A DNA stretch of 64,000 nt from Flavobacteriaceae bacterium (lineage in GTDB: Bacteria > Bacteroidota > Bacteroidia > Flavobacteriales > Flavobacteriaceae). The notes under the pieces were generated by a model. It had not been told where the DNA came from. It saw only the letters and a program-made list of their open reading frames with translations, and made no database searches. Position 1 is the first letter of the stretch; each line of letters begins with the position of its first letter. This document shows positions 26,114 to 36,538 of this stretch, in pieces. The position numbers were made by a program, and so were the translations under genes. Location: assembly GCA_002723295.1 (NCBI GenBank), contig PBNP01000024.1, forward strand, positions 20,018-84,017, written 5' to 3'.

Positions 26114-29100
26114 TTACTTTGACAAAATATATATATAGTCATTATTTGTAATAAAATATAACTTATTTTTATATTCAACTAGTCTTCTAACATTAAGTTT
26201 AGCGGGTAAAGGTAAGAACTCTTTGTGAACTATTTTATTTTCTTGAAAATTTTTAAAATTTATTATTCCTCCTGGATTTGCTGTTTGACTACCTAATTCT
26301 GTTACAAATTTTTCTGAATTGCCAACATAAAATAATTCTTTAGTTTCACTATTCCAATGAAAATCTTGAATAATACTCCATTGAGCTTCTTGAGGCAAAG
26401 GATATGATGAAAAATCAGTTTCATTATTAATAAAAAGCATAGATCTTAAATCTGTAATCTTTTTAACTTCTAGCACTTTACTTTCTTTAAAACCAGTTAA
26501 ATCAAATATGTTTTTAACCTTGGCAAATTTTTTGTATTTACTAAATTTTTTCTTAATCATAGGCATTTGAGATCCTAAATTATCTTTAGAATTAAACGGT
26601 CTATAATTTCCAAAATAATTATAAAAAATTATTGGATCTGATTGTTCGTTATTATCAAAATCATCAATGTATAAATAAACTGGCTTCTTGTTTTCTGGTT
26701 GCCATTTAAAGTTTTGCCCTGCATTTCCTGCTAAAATATCTAACCTACCATCATTATTTATATCAGCTAATTCAATTGAATTCCATAACCCTGATATATT
26801 TTCAGCCCCTTTTAACTTGGAGGCAACAAATTTTCCTTCATCATTTTGATTAATTACAATTATAGAAGTCTAATCACCTACAATTATCAATTCTTTTTGG
26901 GTGTCTGAATCAATATTTCCCCATTTAGCATCTGTAATCATTCCCAAACGAGCTTGAACAATTGGCTCAAAATTTCCATCCTTATTATTTCTTATTATAA
27001 AACTATTTGGGCTCAATCCATAACCGCCAGGAATGGATCTACTTCCTACAAAAAGATCATCAAATCCATCATTATCAATATCATGAGCAGCTACAACACT
27101 ACCATTTGTAGAAGGCAACGACACATCTAGTCTTGAAAAGTTGCCTTTCCCATCATTTATATAAATTCTATCCATCATATATTCTTCGTCATTTTCCTTA
27201 TAATCATTTCCTCCACTTACTACATAAATATCTGGATCACCATCATTATCAGCATCAAAAGATGTTGCAGAAACATCTTCAAATTTTTGATCAATTCTAA
27301 AATCTTTAATGTCACCTAAGTCAAATCCATTATTTTCATTTCCAAACAAAATTTGAGATGGTCTATATCTTGCTCCTCCTATAAAAATGTCTAGAAAATT
27401 ATCATTATTGAAGTCTTCTAAAATAAAAGCTGGTCCTTCCGAGGATAATAATTCTGGGACTAATTTTTCTCTTTCATAATCATAATATTTATTTTCTTCA
27501 TGCTTATAAGGTAAAACTGATAATTTATAATCATTACTCTCCTTCTTAGAAATTTTACTTTCTTTTGGATTAGCAATAGTTCTAATTATTTTAATTCTTT
27601 TTTCAAAGGGAGGTTTAACTGTTTGATTAATCCCATCAGGCCATCTAACCAATATAGAATCAACGCTATTTTGACCTAAACCAAAATGTAGTTTAGAGGT
27701 TGACGAAGATAAAAACCCTCTTGTCGTAATTGCTTCTTGAACTGAAATCTCTCCATTATTTTTAAATACTAAAACCCTAGAACCTTTTATAATGCTAGCA
27801 TTTAATTCAACTGTTAAGCTGTTATTTTCTTTTGAAGTTTTGTTTTCTAAAATAGTAGCTAAAGCATTTATGTTATTTAGAATTAAATCTAAATCTCCAT
27901 CATTATCTAAATCACTATATGCCGATCCATTAGTGTATGATGGTTGCCCAATGAAAGATTCCTGAATTGATCCAAAATCAAGTTTTCCATTATTTTTAAA
28001 AAGCATATTTGAAATTTTCAGTTCTGGCATTTGTTTAATTAATTCTTTTTTCATCTCGTTTTGTTTAGTTAAAACAAAACTGCTATAGTTACTATTACTT
28101 AAATAATTTATATAGTCCAAGTCATTTGGTCTTTTAGCAATTCCATTAGAAATAAAAATATCATTCTTGCCATCATTATCAAAATCTTGTAGAAGAACAG
28201 ACCAACTCCAGTCTGTGGCATAAGTTTTTGTCAATAATCCAACTTCAGAATAATCACCATAAGCTCTTTTTAAATAAAGATTATTTCTAGAATATTGAGG
28301 CTCAAATCCAAAATCACTCTTTATTCGTGTTAGTTTATCTGAGTCCTCTCCACCTGATTTTAAAGCTATTTCAGAATCAAATGGCATCATGTCCGTTGTA
28401 AAAATATCTAAGTTTCCATCATTATTTAAATCTGCTATATCAACCCCCATTGTGAATCTTGAACAATATGTAAAATATTCACTAAAGGATTCTGTGAATG
28501 TTTTGTCTTTATTGTTTATATATAAATAATCATTTTCATGAAAATCATTCCCAACATAAATGTCCAACCAACCATCATTATTTATATCGGTAGTTGTTAT
28601 TGCAAGACCATACCCTAATGGGCTATTGTATATTCCAGATTTCTCAGTTACCTCAACAAACTTGTTTATTCCTTCATTTAATAAATTCTCATAAAACCTA
28701 TCACCTGAAATTGAGTCCTTTTCTATACGTTTTTTAATTGTACCATAACTGCGAACTGAATGAACTGAATGATTCATTAAATACATATCTAAATCTCCAT
28801 CATTATCATAATCAAGAAAAGTTGATTGAGTAGAAAATCCTGAAAAATCTAATCCATACTCTTTAGACATTTCTGTAAATGTTAAATCTCCATTATTAAT
28901 AAATAGTAAGTTATTAGTCGTTTTGTTGTAAAAATCTTCAACTGCTCCTTTCATGGGAAGTTTGCTTATATAAATATCGAGGTGTCCATCATTATTTACA
29001 TCTTCCATAGAAACTCCATTTGACCAAGAAGGTGATAAATCTAAATTTGCCTCCTCTGTAATATCTCTAAATCTAAAATCTCCCATATTTAAATATAGAC

Positions 29101-29362
29101 GATCAGCTTTTTGATTGGCTGTAAAAAATATATCATCTAGTCCATCATTATTAATATCCCCTACAGCTACTCCTCCTCCATTATAATAGTATAGGTACTC
29201 AATTATATTTAAATAAGGTTTATATTCCAATTCATTAATAAAATCAATTCCTATTAAATTATTGTCTAAAGCTTCAAATTTTATTTTATGTGAGTCCTTT
29301 TTGTGTGGACTTTCACACATTATGAAAAAGAATACAATTAATATAAAGGGTAATCTATTCAT
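26114..29362 (-). pseudogene. FG-GAP/ASPIC-UnbV repeat lipoprotein interrupted by one in-frame TAG
   Basis: Two track ORFs (26870-29362, 830 aa; 26114-26566, 150 aa) are one gene of 1083 codons broken by a single amber codon. I translated the gap: after ELIIVGD comes TAG (26870-26872), then TSIIVINQNDEGKF and on in the same frame, without another stop, into the second ORF. The two paralogues read IIVGEW and LIVGEF at this spot, so the TAG sits where Trp is expected, as from TGG. The reconstructed 1082-aa protein matches the paralogues in length (1093, 1081). It has a lipobox (FFIMC, C16), many Ca-binding FG-GAP loops such as DINNDGLDDI, and an ASPIC/UnbV domain. As sequenced, translation would end at residue 830, losing the last FG-GAP block. 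Read-through or a sequence error are alternatives. Confidence 0.88.
26870..26872 (-). other. In-frame TAG interrupting the FG-GAP gene
   Basis: The codon is TAG on the minus strand (CTA on plus). The distance to the following ORF start is a multiple of three (306 nt), and the intervening 101 codons contain no other stop and align in content with the paralogues (for example LWNSIELADINNDGRLDI). TAG is a normal stop elsewhere in this window (for instance the ends of the permease at 3885, actD at 48060 and queG at 41294), so code reassignment is unlikely. Confidence 0.9.
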
Positions 29363-29366
29363 CCAA

Positions 29367-32300
29367 TTATTCTTTAATGATAAAATGAGCTAGTGTGTCT
29401 TTATTTCTAGCTACCCAGATATTTTTTTTATCTACAACAATTGACCTAACTTCTCCTTTTAAGTTAAATCCTTTCCCATTGGGATAAAATTTTAACTCAT
29501 TTGGTGTGTTTTCCAAATAAATTCCATAACTAGCATCATATATTCCAAATTCAGGTTTAACATTATATAAATTACCTCCCATTAATAAATCTAAGTCTCC
29601 ATCTTTATCTGCATCTAGATGAGCTATAGAGTATATGGGGCTAAACTGAACTTGTATAGGTAATTTAATTTGGCTAAAATTAAAATTTCCTTCATTTTTT
29701 AAAGCAATAGTTGATAAGTAATTGACCTGACATTTATAGGAGTTGTTTATTGATTCAATTGAGAATATTGAATTTAAATCGGCATTTTTAAAAGATTTAA
29801 AGTTTGGAAATTTTTTCTTTAAACTTTTCATTTGATCAATTAAATTATGTCTCAAAGCATAAGGATATTCTTTACCATTATCAGCAGTAAAAAACAAAAC
29901 TCCTTCGCCTCTACCATTATTGTCAAAATCATTGTAATAACAAGTTATAGGCATGCTTTCTGATGCTTTAAATCTACTGTTTGTTCCGTGATTACCAATA
30001 ACTATGTCCATATCCTTATCACCATCTATATCAAATAGATCTATAACATTCCACCAGCCATACTTATCGTTCCATTTATTATCGATTAATTTAAATTCAC
30101 CATTTTTGTTTTCAAAAAAATTAACACCCATAAACTCTCCAACAATTAACAGATCTGGGTCTTTATCATTATCGAAATCCATAAAAACTGCATCAGTTAT
30201 CATACCAATATCTATTAATTCAGGTGATAATATATGTGTCATATCTGCAAAATTTCCAAATCCATCATTTACCAGAAGATATCCTGATCCAGGTAGTCCA
30301 TATTTTCCAATTTTTGATCTTTCTCCAACAAACAAATCTATATCTCCATCGGAATCAATATCAGAAAAAGCAACTGATTCTGAACTAATTTTAGAGTCCT
30401 TAGAAGGTAATAATTGATTGCTCTTGGTAAAAATTCCAGTACCATCATTAATAAGTAAAACATCATATAAAGACAAAGTATATATTGAGTTTTCTACGCC
30501 TCCAGAAGTAAAATAAATATCTAAATCACCATCATTGTCTGCATCAAAAATTGCACTTTCAATATGTTCAATATCTTTTATTGATTCTAAAAGCTTTTCG
30601 TTTTTCTTATCACTGGTATATCCAAAATCATTTGAAAATAAAATTTGCGATGGAATCCCTTTTGCACCTGGAAAAACTATATCATTTTTTCCATCTGAAT
30701 TTAAATCAGCCAAACTAATCTTTGGCCCTTGTGTACTTAACATATGATAATTCAATCGCTCTCTATGAAAATCTACAAAAATATTTTCCTTGTGAATTGG
30801 ATAATTTTTATTTTCAACTTTTTCAAAAAGCAAGATTTCAGAATATATATTCTCTTCTACATTTTTTTTTGAATCTGAAACATTAAAAACATGTTTTTTA
30901 TTTACTGTTAAATCTTTAAATACAGTAACTTCTCCTAAAGGCCAAGTTATTCTTAAGTCTACACTTTCTTCATTCCCAACACCAATTGTTGGAAGTAAAT
31001 CCATACTTGATTGAAATCCTCTAACAGGTTGAAGCTCATGGAACAGTTTCATATTAGATGTAGTTATTTCAATCTTAGCTCCTATTGCATTAGGATTTTG
31101 TTCTGAACCCTTTAAAGAAATTTTTATGTAATTATTCCCCAAAATTTCTGATTTATTTTTAAAAACAAACAAAGGCATATTTACATTATTAACTACCAAA
31201 TCGAGATCACCATCATTGTCTAAATCTCCATATGCCGAGCCATTAGAAAAGCTTGGTATATTTAATCCTGATTGATCATAATTCTTAAATCCTAAACCAC
31301 CAATATTCTTATATGAATGATTAGGAACCATATTAGATGGAATTATATCAATAAGTCTTTTATAATCTACCTGATTATTCTTAACTATTGACTTAACAAC
31401 TTCTTCACTTGCTACATATTGAAGATAATCTTGATCTGTTAAATCTTGATAAATTCCATTGGCTATAAATAGGTCCTTATAGCCATCATTATCCATATCA
31501 AAAAATAATGCTCCCCAACTCCAATCTGAAGCCTCTACACCAGCCCAACGACCAATCTCACTAAATGAGTTATTTCCATTGTTAAGGTGTAACATGTTTC
31601 TAGTAAATTGATGGTGATATCCATTTTTTACAACATACTGATATTTATTCCAGTCTTCAAAAGTTGTAACTGATTTAAGTCTTTGATAATCAGAAGGCAA
31701 CATTTCTGTAACAAAAATGTCATTCAATCCATCATTATTCAAATCAGCCATATCTGCTCCCATTGAAGCCCCACTAATTGAATGCATTTGATCTGTTAAT
31801 ACTTCTTTAAAAGTTCCATCTTTTTGATTAATGTAAAGATAATCTCTTTCAAAAAAGTCATTAGAAACAAATATGTCTTCCCAGTTATCGCCATCTACAT
31901 CTCCAACACTTACCCCTAATCCAAACCCTATTACACTCCCGTAAATCCCAGCTTTTTGACTAATATCAAAGAACTTACCATTTCTATTCTCCATTAATTT
32001 ATCTCCCCCTAATGAATCTCGTTTTGGGCGCTCATTTCTTCTAAGATCAAAACTTCCAATTGCTTGATAGGAATTGTTTAAAAGATATGCATCTAAATCT
32101 CCATCTTTGTCATAATCAAAAAAAGTTACATGAGTAGAAAAGCCTTTGTCAGCTAAACCATAAGTTTCTGCCCTCTCCGTGAATGTTAAGTCTCCATTAT
32201 TTATGAACAATTCATTTTGTTTATTATCTCCTTTAACATCTCCAGAATTACAAACGTATATATCTAAAAAACCATCAGCATTAATATCAACCATAGTAAC

Positions 32301-32648
32301 ACCAGTAGCCCAAGCTTTTTCTCCACTAACGCCAGCTTTTATAGTAATATCTTGAAAAGTAAAATTTCCAAGATTTAGATATAGCTTATTATGTTTTTGA
32401 TTAGCAGTTAAATAGATATCTAGAAGTCCATCATTATTTATATCTCCCAAGGACACACCTCCTCCATTGTAATAATTCCTATACTTGTATACATTAAAAT
32501 CATTATTAAAGGTTAAGTCATTGGAAAATTTGATTCCAATCTTTTCTAAATCTTGAAGCTCAAAAAGTGTAGTTGATTCTTTTTCAGTACAACTAAAAAA
32601 TATAAAAATACTGAATGAAACTAAGAGACATTGTTTGATAAAATTCAT
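29367..32648 (-). CDS. FG-GAP/VCBS repeat lipoprotein with ASPIC/UnbV domain (1093 aa)
   Basis: Large surface lipoprotein (lipobox FFSC, C20) built of two FG-GAP beta-propeller regions separated by an ASPIC/UnbV domain. The first propeller (about 55-500) has repeated Ca-binding loops such as DINNDGLLDI, DINADGFLDI, DYDKDGDLDA and DLDNDGDLDL; the UnbV-like part (about 530-610) carries ELQPVRGFQSS and IGVGNEESVDLRITWP; the second propeller (about 660-1060) includes DFDNDKDPDLL and DADKDGDLDLL. Such proteins (CRTAC1-like family) occur near SusCD systems in marine Bacteroidota, but no function is established. It is 4 nt upstream of the broken paralogue and overlaps the upstream 200-aa lipoprotein gene by 4 nt (ATGA). 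Confidence 0.92.
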   Translation of the reverse strand: MNFIKQCLLVSFSIFIFFSCTEKESTTLFELQDLEKIGIKFSNDLTFNNDFNVYKYRNYYNGGGVSLGDINNDGLLDIYLTANQKHNKLYLNLGNFTFQDITIKAGVSGEKAWATGVTMVDINADGFLDIYVCNSGDVKGDNKQNELFINNGDLTFTERAETYGLADKGFSTHVTFFDYDKDGDLDAYLLNNSYQAIGSFDLRRNERPKRDSLGGDKLMENRNGKFFDISQKAGIYGSVIGFGLGVSVGDVDGDNWEDIFVSNDFFERDYLYINQKDGTFKEVLTDQMHSISGASMGADMADLNNDGLNDIFVTEMLPSDYQRLKSVTTFEDWNKYQYVVKNGYHHQFTRNMLHLNNGNNSFSEIGRWAGVEASDWSWGALFFDMDNDGYKDLFIANGIYQDLTDQDYLQYVASEEVVKSIVKNNQVDYKRLIDIIPSNMVPNHSYKNIGGLGFKNYDQSGLNIPSFSNGSAYGDLDNDGDLDLVVNNVNMPLFVFKNKSEILGNNYIKISLKGSEQNPNAIGAKIEITTSNMKLFHELQPVRGFQSSMDLLPTIGVGNEESVDLRITWPLGEVTVFKDLTVNKKHVFNVSDSKKNVEENIYSEILLFEKVENKNYPIHKENIFVDFHRERLNYHMLSTQGPKISLADLNSDGKNDIVFPGAKGIPSQILFSNDFGYTSDKKNEKLLESIKDIEHIESAIFDADNDGDLDIYFTSGGVENSIYTLSLYDVLLINDGTGIFTKSNQLLPSKDSKISSESVAFSDIDSDGDIDLFVGERSKIGKYGLPGSGYLLVNDGFGNFADMTHILSPELIDIGMITDAVFMDFDNDKDPDLLIVGEFMGVNFFENKNGEFKLIDNKWNDKYGWWNVIDLFDIDGDKDMDIVIGNHGTNSRFKASESMPITCYYNDFDNNGRGEGVLFFTADNGKEYPYALRHNLIDQMKSLKKKFPNFKSFKNADLNSIFSIESINNSYKCQVNYLSTIALKNEGNFNFSQIKLPIQVQFSPIYSIAHLDADKDGDLDLLMGGNLYNVKPEFGIYDASYGIYLENTPNELKFYPNGKGFNLKGEVRSIVVDKKNIWVARNKDTLAHFIIKE

Positions 32649-33247
32649 TGCTTTTTAAACTTCGAATTTAAATCCTCTATTAATATCTCAACATATCTGA
32701 TACTATAAACATATGCAGTAATTTGACGATTTCCATCAATTTTAACCATAACTGGAAGTCCATTAATTTCTTTATTGATTTCAAAAAATGAATTACCAGG
32801 AAATAATTGGTCCATAATATTCATTCCTTCTTCCAACAAAGAGTCTTTTTGTAGTTCTTTTACCCAAGGAGACCATCCAAGATATGATATTCTCATTTTC
32901 ATTCCAGTTAAAATTCTTCTGTCATCAAAAATTCCATAAAATAAAAGTTCCATTCTGCTTTTTTTGGGATTGTATATTGGTGATATAGAATCAAGAACGT
33001 GACGAACAAATTGATTCCCTGAGCCCTGATTTACAAGTTTTTTCCTGTTTAATTCCCAACAGTCCTTATAAAATTTTTGTTGAGATTGACCTATTTCCAT
33101 ACCAAAAATTAAATCTGTATAATTTTTATTTAATGACATCTCTTTTCTTACAGTTCTATCATATTCTGATAAACATGAAGACAAAAAAATGAAAATAAAT
33201 AAGTAAAGAGATGTTTTAATTGATTTTATGAAATTTGACTGAATCAT
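32645..33247 (-). CDS. Lipoprotein of unknown family, 200 aa
   Basis: I do not recognise this family. The product has a signal peptide with lipobox FLSSC (C25), then a mixed alpha/beta region containing FGMEIGQSQQKFYKDCWELN, SRMELLFYGIFDDRRILTGM and MRISYLGWSPWVKEL, and ends KFKKQ. It looks like a compact, globular, surface or periplasm-facing domain. Its ATG overlaps the upstream FG-GAP gene by 32 nt, and its TGA overlaps the downstream FG-GAP start by 4 nt, so it is embedded between two giant FG-GAP genes and probably made in fixed ratio with them. A role as partner or chaperone of these proteins is inferred only from that position. Confidence 0.8.
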   Translation of the reverse strand: MIQSNFIKSIKTSLYLFIFIFLSSCLSEYDRTVRKEMSLNKNYTDLIFGMEIGQSQQKFYKDCWELNRKKLVNQGSGNQFVRHVLDSISPIYNPKKSRMELLFYGIFDDRRILTGMKMRISYLGWSPWVKELQKDSLLEEGMNIMDQLFPGNSFFEINKEINGLPVMVKIDGNRQITAYVYSIRYVEILIEDLNSKFKKQ

Positions 33248-36200
33248 TATTTATAGAAAAAATTAAATATTTTTTGTTTTCTTTTCTTAGAAACTCCATT
33301 TTACGAATTTGACCTTTAATCCCTAGACTTTTAGGAATAGTATTAAAAAATTTATTTTCGTTAAAACTAATAGGCAGCATCCAACCTTTTGATGCATCAT
33401 AACTTCCAAATTGAGGTTTGACCAAAAATTGATTTCCGCCCAAATATAAGGACTTTTGATTGGTTTTAAGATCATCTTTAATTAGTATACTATATATTGG
33501 ACTATACTGAATTTCATCAGGAAGAATATGTTGTATAAATTTATTTTCCTCAGAGACAAATAAACTTGTTTTTAATTCATGTAATTCAAAAATTGAAGAT
33601 TCGATAAGCTGAGATTTATCAATTATTTCATCTATTGATTTTTTAGCATAATCTTTGTAAAAGACAATATTTTTTTTGAGATAAGGCAATTGATCAATTA
33701 ACTCGTCCTTATCCAATGCAGGATAGAATTTGCCGTCAATCTTATAGCACAAAATTTGTTCCTCACTTCCATTTTTATCAAAATCGTTAAGATACATTCT
33801 CATGTTTTCTTTAAGAAAAGAATTTGTTCCATGATTACCTGCAATAAAATCAATTATCCCGTCATTATTTGCGTCTACCAACTCAATAGTATTCCAAAGC
33901 CCAGAAGTCTTTTCAAGGCCATAATCTTTTGTTTTGTTTTCAAAAACGCCTTTATTATTAATTAAAATAGTAATTGGCATCCATTCCCCAACTATGATTA
34001 AATCAGGCCATTGATCATTATTTATATCATGAAACTTGGCGTCTGTAATCATTCCTATGTTTTGCAACTCATTTTGAAAAATATTTTTAAAAGTATTATT
34101 CCCTTTGTTTAACATTATAAACCCATCTCCTTTTTTACCATAAGTTTTAAGATTATATCTTTCTCCTATAAAAATATCATTGAATCCGTCTAAGTTTATG
34201 TCTGCAACAGCAATTGCATTACTTGAAAAATTTCTTGGAAACTCCAATCCTTGAGGTTGTTTTTTAAAATTTCCATTTCCTTCATTAATATAATATCTAT
34301 CATTTAGCGAAAAACTAATTTCAGAAAAGGCCTTACCGCCACTTGCAACAATTAAATCTAAATCACCATCTTGATCACCATCAAAAAAAAGAGCATTGGT
34401 GTCTTCTGAGGCCATATCTTTATCAAATGGGGTTTCTTGCCTTTGATAATCTCCTTTTTTCGTAGAAACAAATAAAACTCCCTTTTGGTTTTTTCCGCCT
34501 CCTATATATACATCATCAATTTGATCATTGTTTAAATCTGCTACTGCCATAGCAGGGCCTTCATTATGATTCATTTGGGTTAAAAGCCTTTCACGGTTAA
34601 ATTCAATAAACTCATTTTCAATATGTTTGAATTCAAATAGTTTTGGGTTTTTAACTACTGATATATTACTTGCTTTATTATCTATTTTTATTCCAAAAGT
34701 TTTATTTAAGTTAATTAGCTTATTAGTAACTAAATTTTGATATAAGTGTTTGTCTCCATTGGGCCAAATAACAATTATGCTGTCTATCTGCTTCTTGTCT
34801 CCAACTCCAAAGTGTATGCGATGACTTATAGATGATTGAAACCCTCTTGAAGGAAATACCTCACTCATTGATTTCAAATCTTTATCGTAAAGAATGATTT
34901 TTGAACCAATGGCTTTAGTGTTTAATTTATCTCCATTTAATGATAGCTGTATACTTCTATTTTTTAATGTATCTACATTATTTCTATATATAAAGACAGG
35001 CATATTTACATTATTAACAACTAAATCCATATCCCCATCATTATCTAAATCTGCATAAGAATTTCCATTGCTAAAACTTGGTTTATCTAGACCCCATTTA
35101 GTTGTCATATTTTGGAAATTAAATCCACCATTATTTTTGTATGCAAAATTGGGAACAGCAGCAGAAGGCATTATATCAATTAAACTTTTTATTACCTTTT
35201 TCTTTTGCTCCATTAATATCCTCACCTGTTCTTCATTTGCCATATAGGCTAAATAATCTCTGTCTAATAAGTCTTTGTTTATTCCATTTGCAATAAAAAT
35301 ATCTCTTAACCCATCGTTATCCATATCAAATAGAAGAGAAGCCCAGCTCCATTCAGTAGCTGCTACTCCACTTTTTCTTCCAATTTCAAAAAAACCAGCA
35401 TTACCCATATTTCTCTGTAAAACATTTCGAGGATATTGCCTAGAATAACCATTGGATTCCATTAATTTAAATTTATCCCATGAATCATATATTGCCTTTG
35501 TTTTCTTTCTCTCCAAAGATGCTGGCAACATTTCTGTAACTAGTAAATCAGAATTTAAATCATTGTCTAAATCTGCAGTGTCTGCCCCCATTGAGCCCAT
35601 AGACAAGGCTTCAAAATATTTATCAGAAGCTTCAATGAAAGTTCCTGATTTAGAATTTATATACAAATAATCTTTTTCAAAAAAATCATTTGAAATAAAC
35701 AAATCCGGCCATAGATCATTGTTAAAATCACTAACTGTTATTCCTAACCCAAAGCCTATTGCGCTATTAAACATTCCAACTTTTTCTGTTACATCTTCAA
35801 AATATCCATTTACATTTTCAAGAAATTTATTCCCATTATTATTTGGGTCAGGAATATTTCGTTGGTCTTTTATAATGTCATATCCTCCAACTGAGCGAAT
35901 TGAATTATTAAGAATATATACATCCAAATCACCATCTTTATCATAATCTAAAAAAGCGGCATGAACGGATAGTCCTTTAATATCAAGTCCATATAATTTA
36001 GAACTTTCTTTAAAGGTTAAATCACCCTGATTTATAAAAAGCTCATTATGTCTATTTTGACCTTCAGGTTTTCCTGACTTACATACATAAATATCTAATA
36101 AGCCATCTCCATTAATATCTACAAATGTAGCACCTGTAGACCAAATATTTGGACATGCTACTCCAGCTTTATCTGTTATGTCCTCGAACTCCCAGTTACC

Positions 36201-36461
36201 TTTGTTTAGATATAATTTGTTGTCTACAATATTACCTGTTAAATAAATATCAATTAAATTATCATTATTAATATCTCCTAGCGCAACTCCAGCCCCATTA
36301 TAAAAATTTCTATATGTATAAGGATTAAACTCTTCAGTATACCTTAATGTGTTTTCAAATGAAATTCCAGTTGATTCTCCCATTAATTCAAAAAGTTTCG
36401 GGTTATTATTTCTACAACCTAAAATCATCAAAACAGAAAAAGATAAAACTTTAAATTTCAT
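33216..36461 (-). CDS. FG-GAP/VCBS repeat lipoprotein with ASPIC/UnbV domain (1081 aa)
   Basis: Third giant FG-GAP paralogue, first gene of its run. Lipobox MILGC (C16) is followed by YRNFYNGAGVALGDINNDNLIDI, the same opening as its two paralogues. Ca-binding loops recur through the first propeller (DINGDGLLDI, DYDKDGDLDV, DLDNDGDMDL), then an ASPIC/UnbV segment (EVFPSRGFQSS, IHFGVGDKKQIDSIIVIWP, about 530-600), then a second propeller (DLNNDQIDDV, DGDQDGDLDL, DINLDGFNDI, DANNDGIIDF). The ATG is only 7 nt downstream of a -7 element TATCTTTG, so the transcript would have almost no leader. A strong terminator separates it from susD upstream. Function unknown; ligand binding or scaffolding at the cell surface is the usual guess. 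Confidence 0.92.
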   Translation of the reverse strand: MKFKVLSFSVLMILGCRNNNPKLFELMGESTGISFENTLRYTEEFNPYTYRNFYNGAGVALGDINNDNLIDIYLTGNIVDNKLYLNKGNWEFEDITDKAGVACPNIWSTGATFVDINGDGLLDIYVCKSGKPEGQNRHNELFINQGDLTFKESSKLYGLDIKGLSVHAAFLDYDKDGDLDVYILNNSIRSVGGYDIIKDQRNIPDPNNNGNKFLENVNGYFEDVTEKVGMFNSAIGFGLGITVSDFNNDLWPDLFISNDFFEKDYLYINSKSGTFIEASDKYFEALSMGSMGADTADLDNDLNSDLLVTEMLPASLERKKTKAIYDSWDKFKLMESNGYSRQYPRNVLQRNMGNAGFFEIGRKSGVAATEWSWASLLFDMDNDGLRDIFIANGINKDLLDRDYLAYMANEEQVRILMEQKKKVIKSLIDIMPSAAVPNFAYKNNGGFNFQNMTTKWGLDKPSFSNGNSYADLDNDGDMDLVVNNVNMPVFIYRNNVDTLKNRSIQLSLNGDKLNTKAIGSKIILYDKDLKSMSEVFPSRGFQSSISHRIHFGVGDKKQIDSIIVIWPNGDKHLYQNLVTNKLINLNKTFGIKIDNKASNISVVKNPKLFEFKHIENEFIEFNRERLLTQMNHNEGPAMAVADLNNDQIDDVYIGGGKNQKGVLFVSTKKGDYQRQETPFDKDMASEDTNALFFDGDQDGDLDLIVASGGKAFSEISFSLNDRYYINEGNGNFKKQPQGLEFPRNFSSNAIAVADINLDGFNDIFIGERYNLKTYGKKGDGFIMLNKGNNTFKNIFQNELQNIGMITDAKFHDINNDQWPDLIIVGEWMPITILINNKGVFENKTKDYGLEKTSGLWNTIELVDANNDGIIDFIAGNHGTNSFLKENMRMYLNDFDKNGSEEQILCYKIDGKFYPALDKDELIDQLPYLKKNIVFYKDYAKKSIDEIIDKSQLIESSIFELHELKTSLFVSEENKFIQHILPDEIQYSPIYSILIKDDLKTNQKSLYLGGNQFLVKPQFGSYDASKGWMLPISFNENKFFNTIPKSLGIKGQIRKMEFLRKENKKYLIFSINNDSVKFHKIN

Positions 36462-36468
36462 ATTTAAA

Positions 36469-36476
36469 CAAAGATA
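36469..36476 (-). promoter_or_regulatory. Predicted -7 element of the FG-GAP operon
   Basis: TATCTTTG on the minus strand matches TAnnTTTG and ends 7 nt before the ATG of the first FG-GAP gene, directly after the susD terminator stem. No TTTG is visible at the right -33 distance; the upstream DNA is the terminator hairpin itself. If used, transcription of the FG-GAP/haloperoxidase/MFS run begins here, independent of susCD. Confidence 0.4.
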
Positions 36477-36509
36477 AAAAGGCTGCTCAAATTATTGAGC
36501 AGCCTTTTT
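36476..36509 (-). terminator. Strong bidirectional terminator after susD
   Basis: A perfect 15-bp inverted repeat AAAAAGGCTGCTCAA / TTGAGCAGCCTTTTT with a 4-nt loop lies 29 nt after the susD stop. The GC-rich core and flanking T run on either strand make it an intrinsic terminator in both directions. It should stop most susCD transcripts before the FG-GAP genes. Confidence 0.92.
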
Positions 36510-36538
36510 AAAAACCTTATTTGATTTTCAACTATACC

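Noticed and set aside
26114-26566. ORF 26114-26566 as an independent 150-aa gene
   Set aside because: It is in frame with the 830-aa ORF upstream, the gap between them reads open apart from one TAG, and its sequence is the C-terminal part of the FG-GAP paralogues.
26870-26872. TAG as a reassigned sense codon
   Set aside because: TAG ends several normal genes in the window (permease at 3885, actD at 48060, queG at 41294).
30004-30417. 137-aa plus-strand ORF inside the 1093-aa FG-GAP gene
   Set aside because: Serine/isoleucine-rich antisense of DxDxDG repeats; no start signal or homology.
26870-36461. Repeated short motifs as a CRISPR array
   Set aside because: Repeats are in coding frame, irregularly spaced and encode Ca-binding loops; no cas genes are present.
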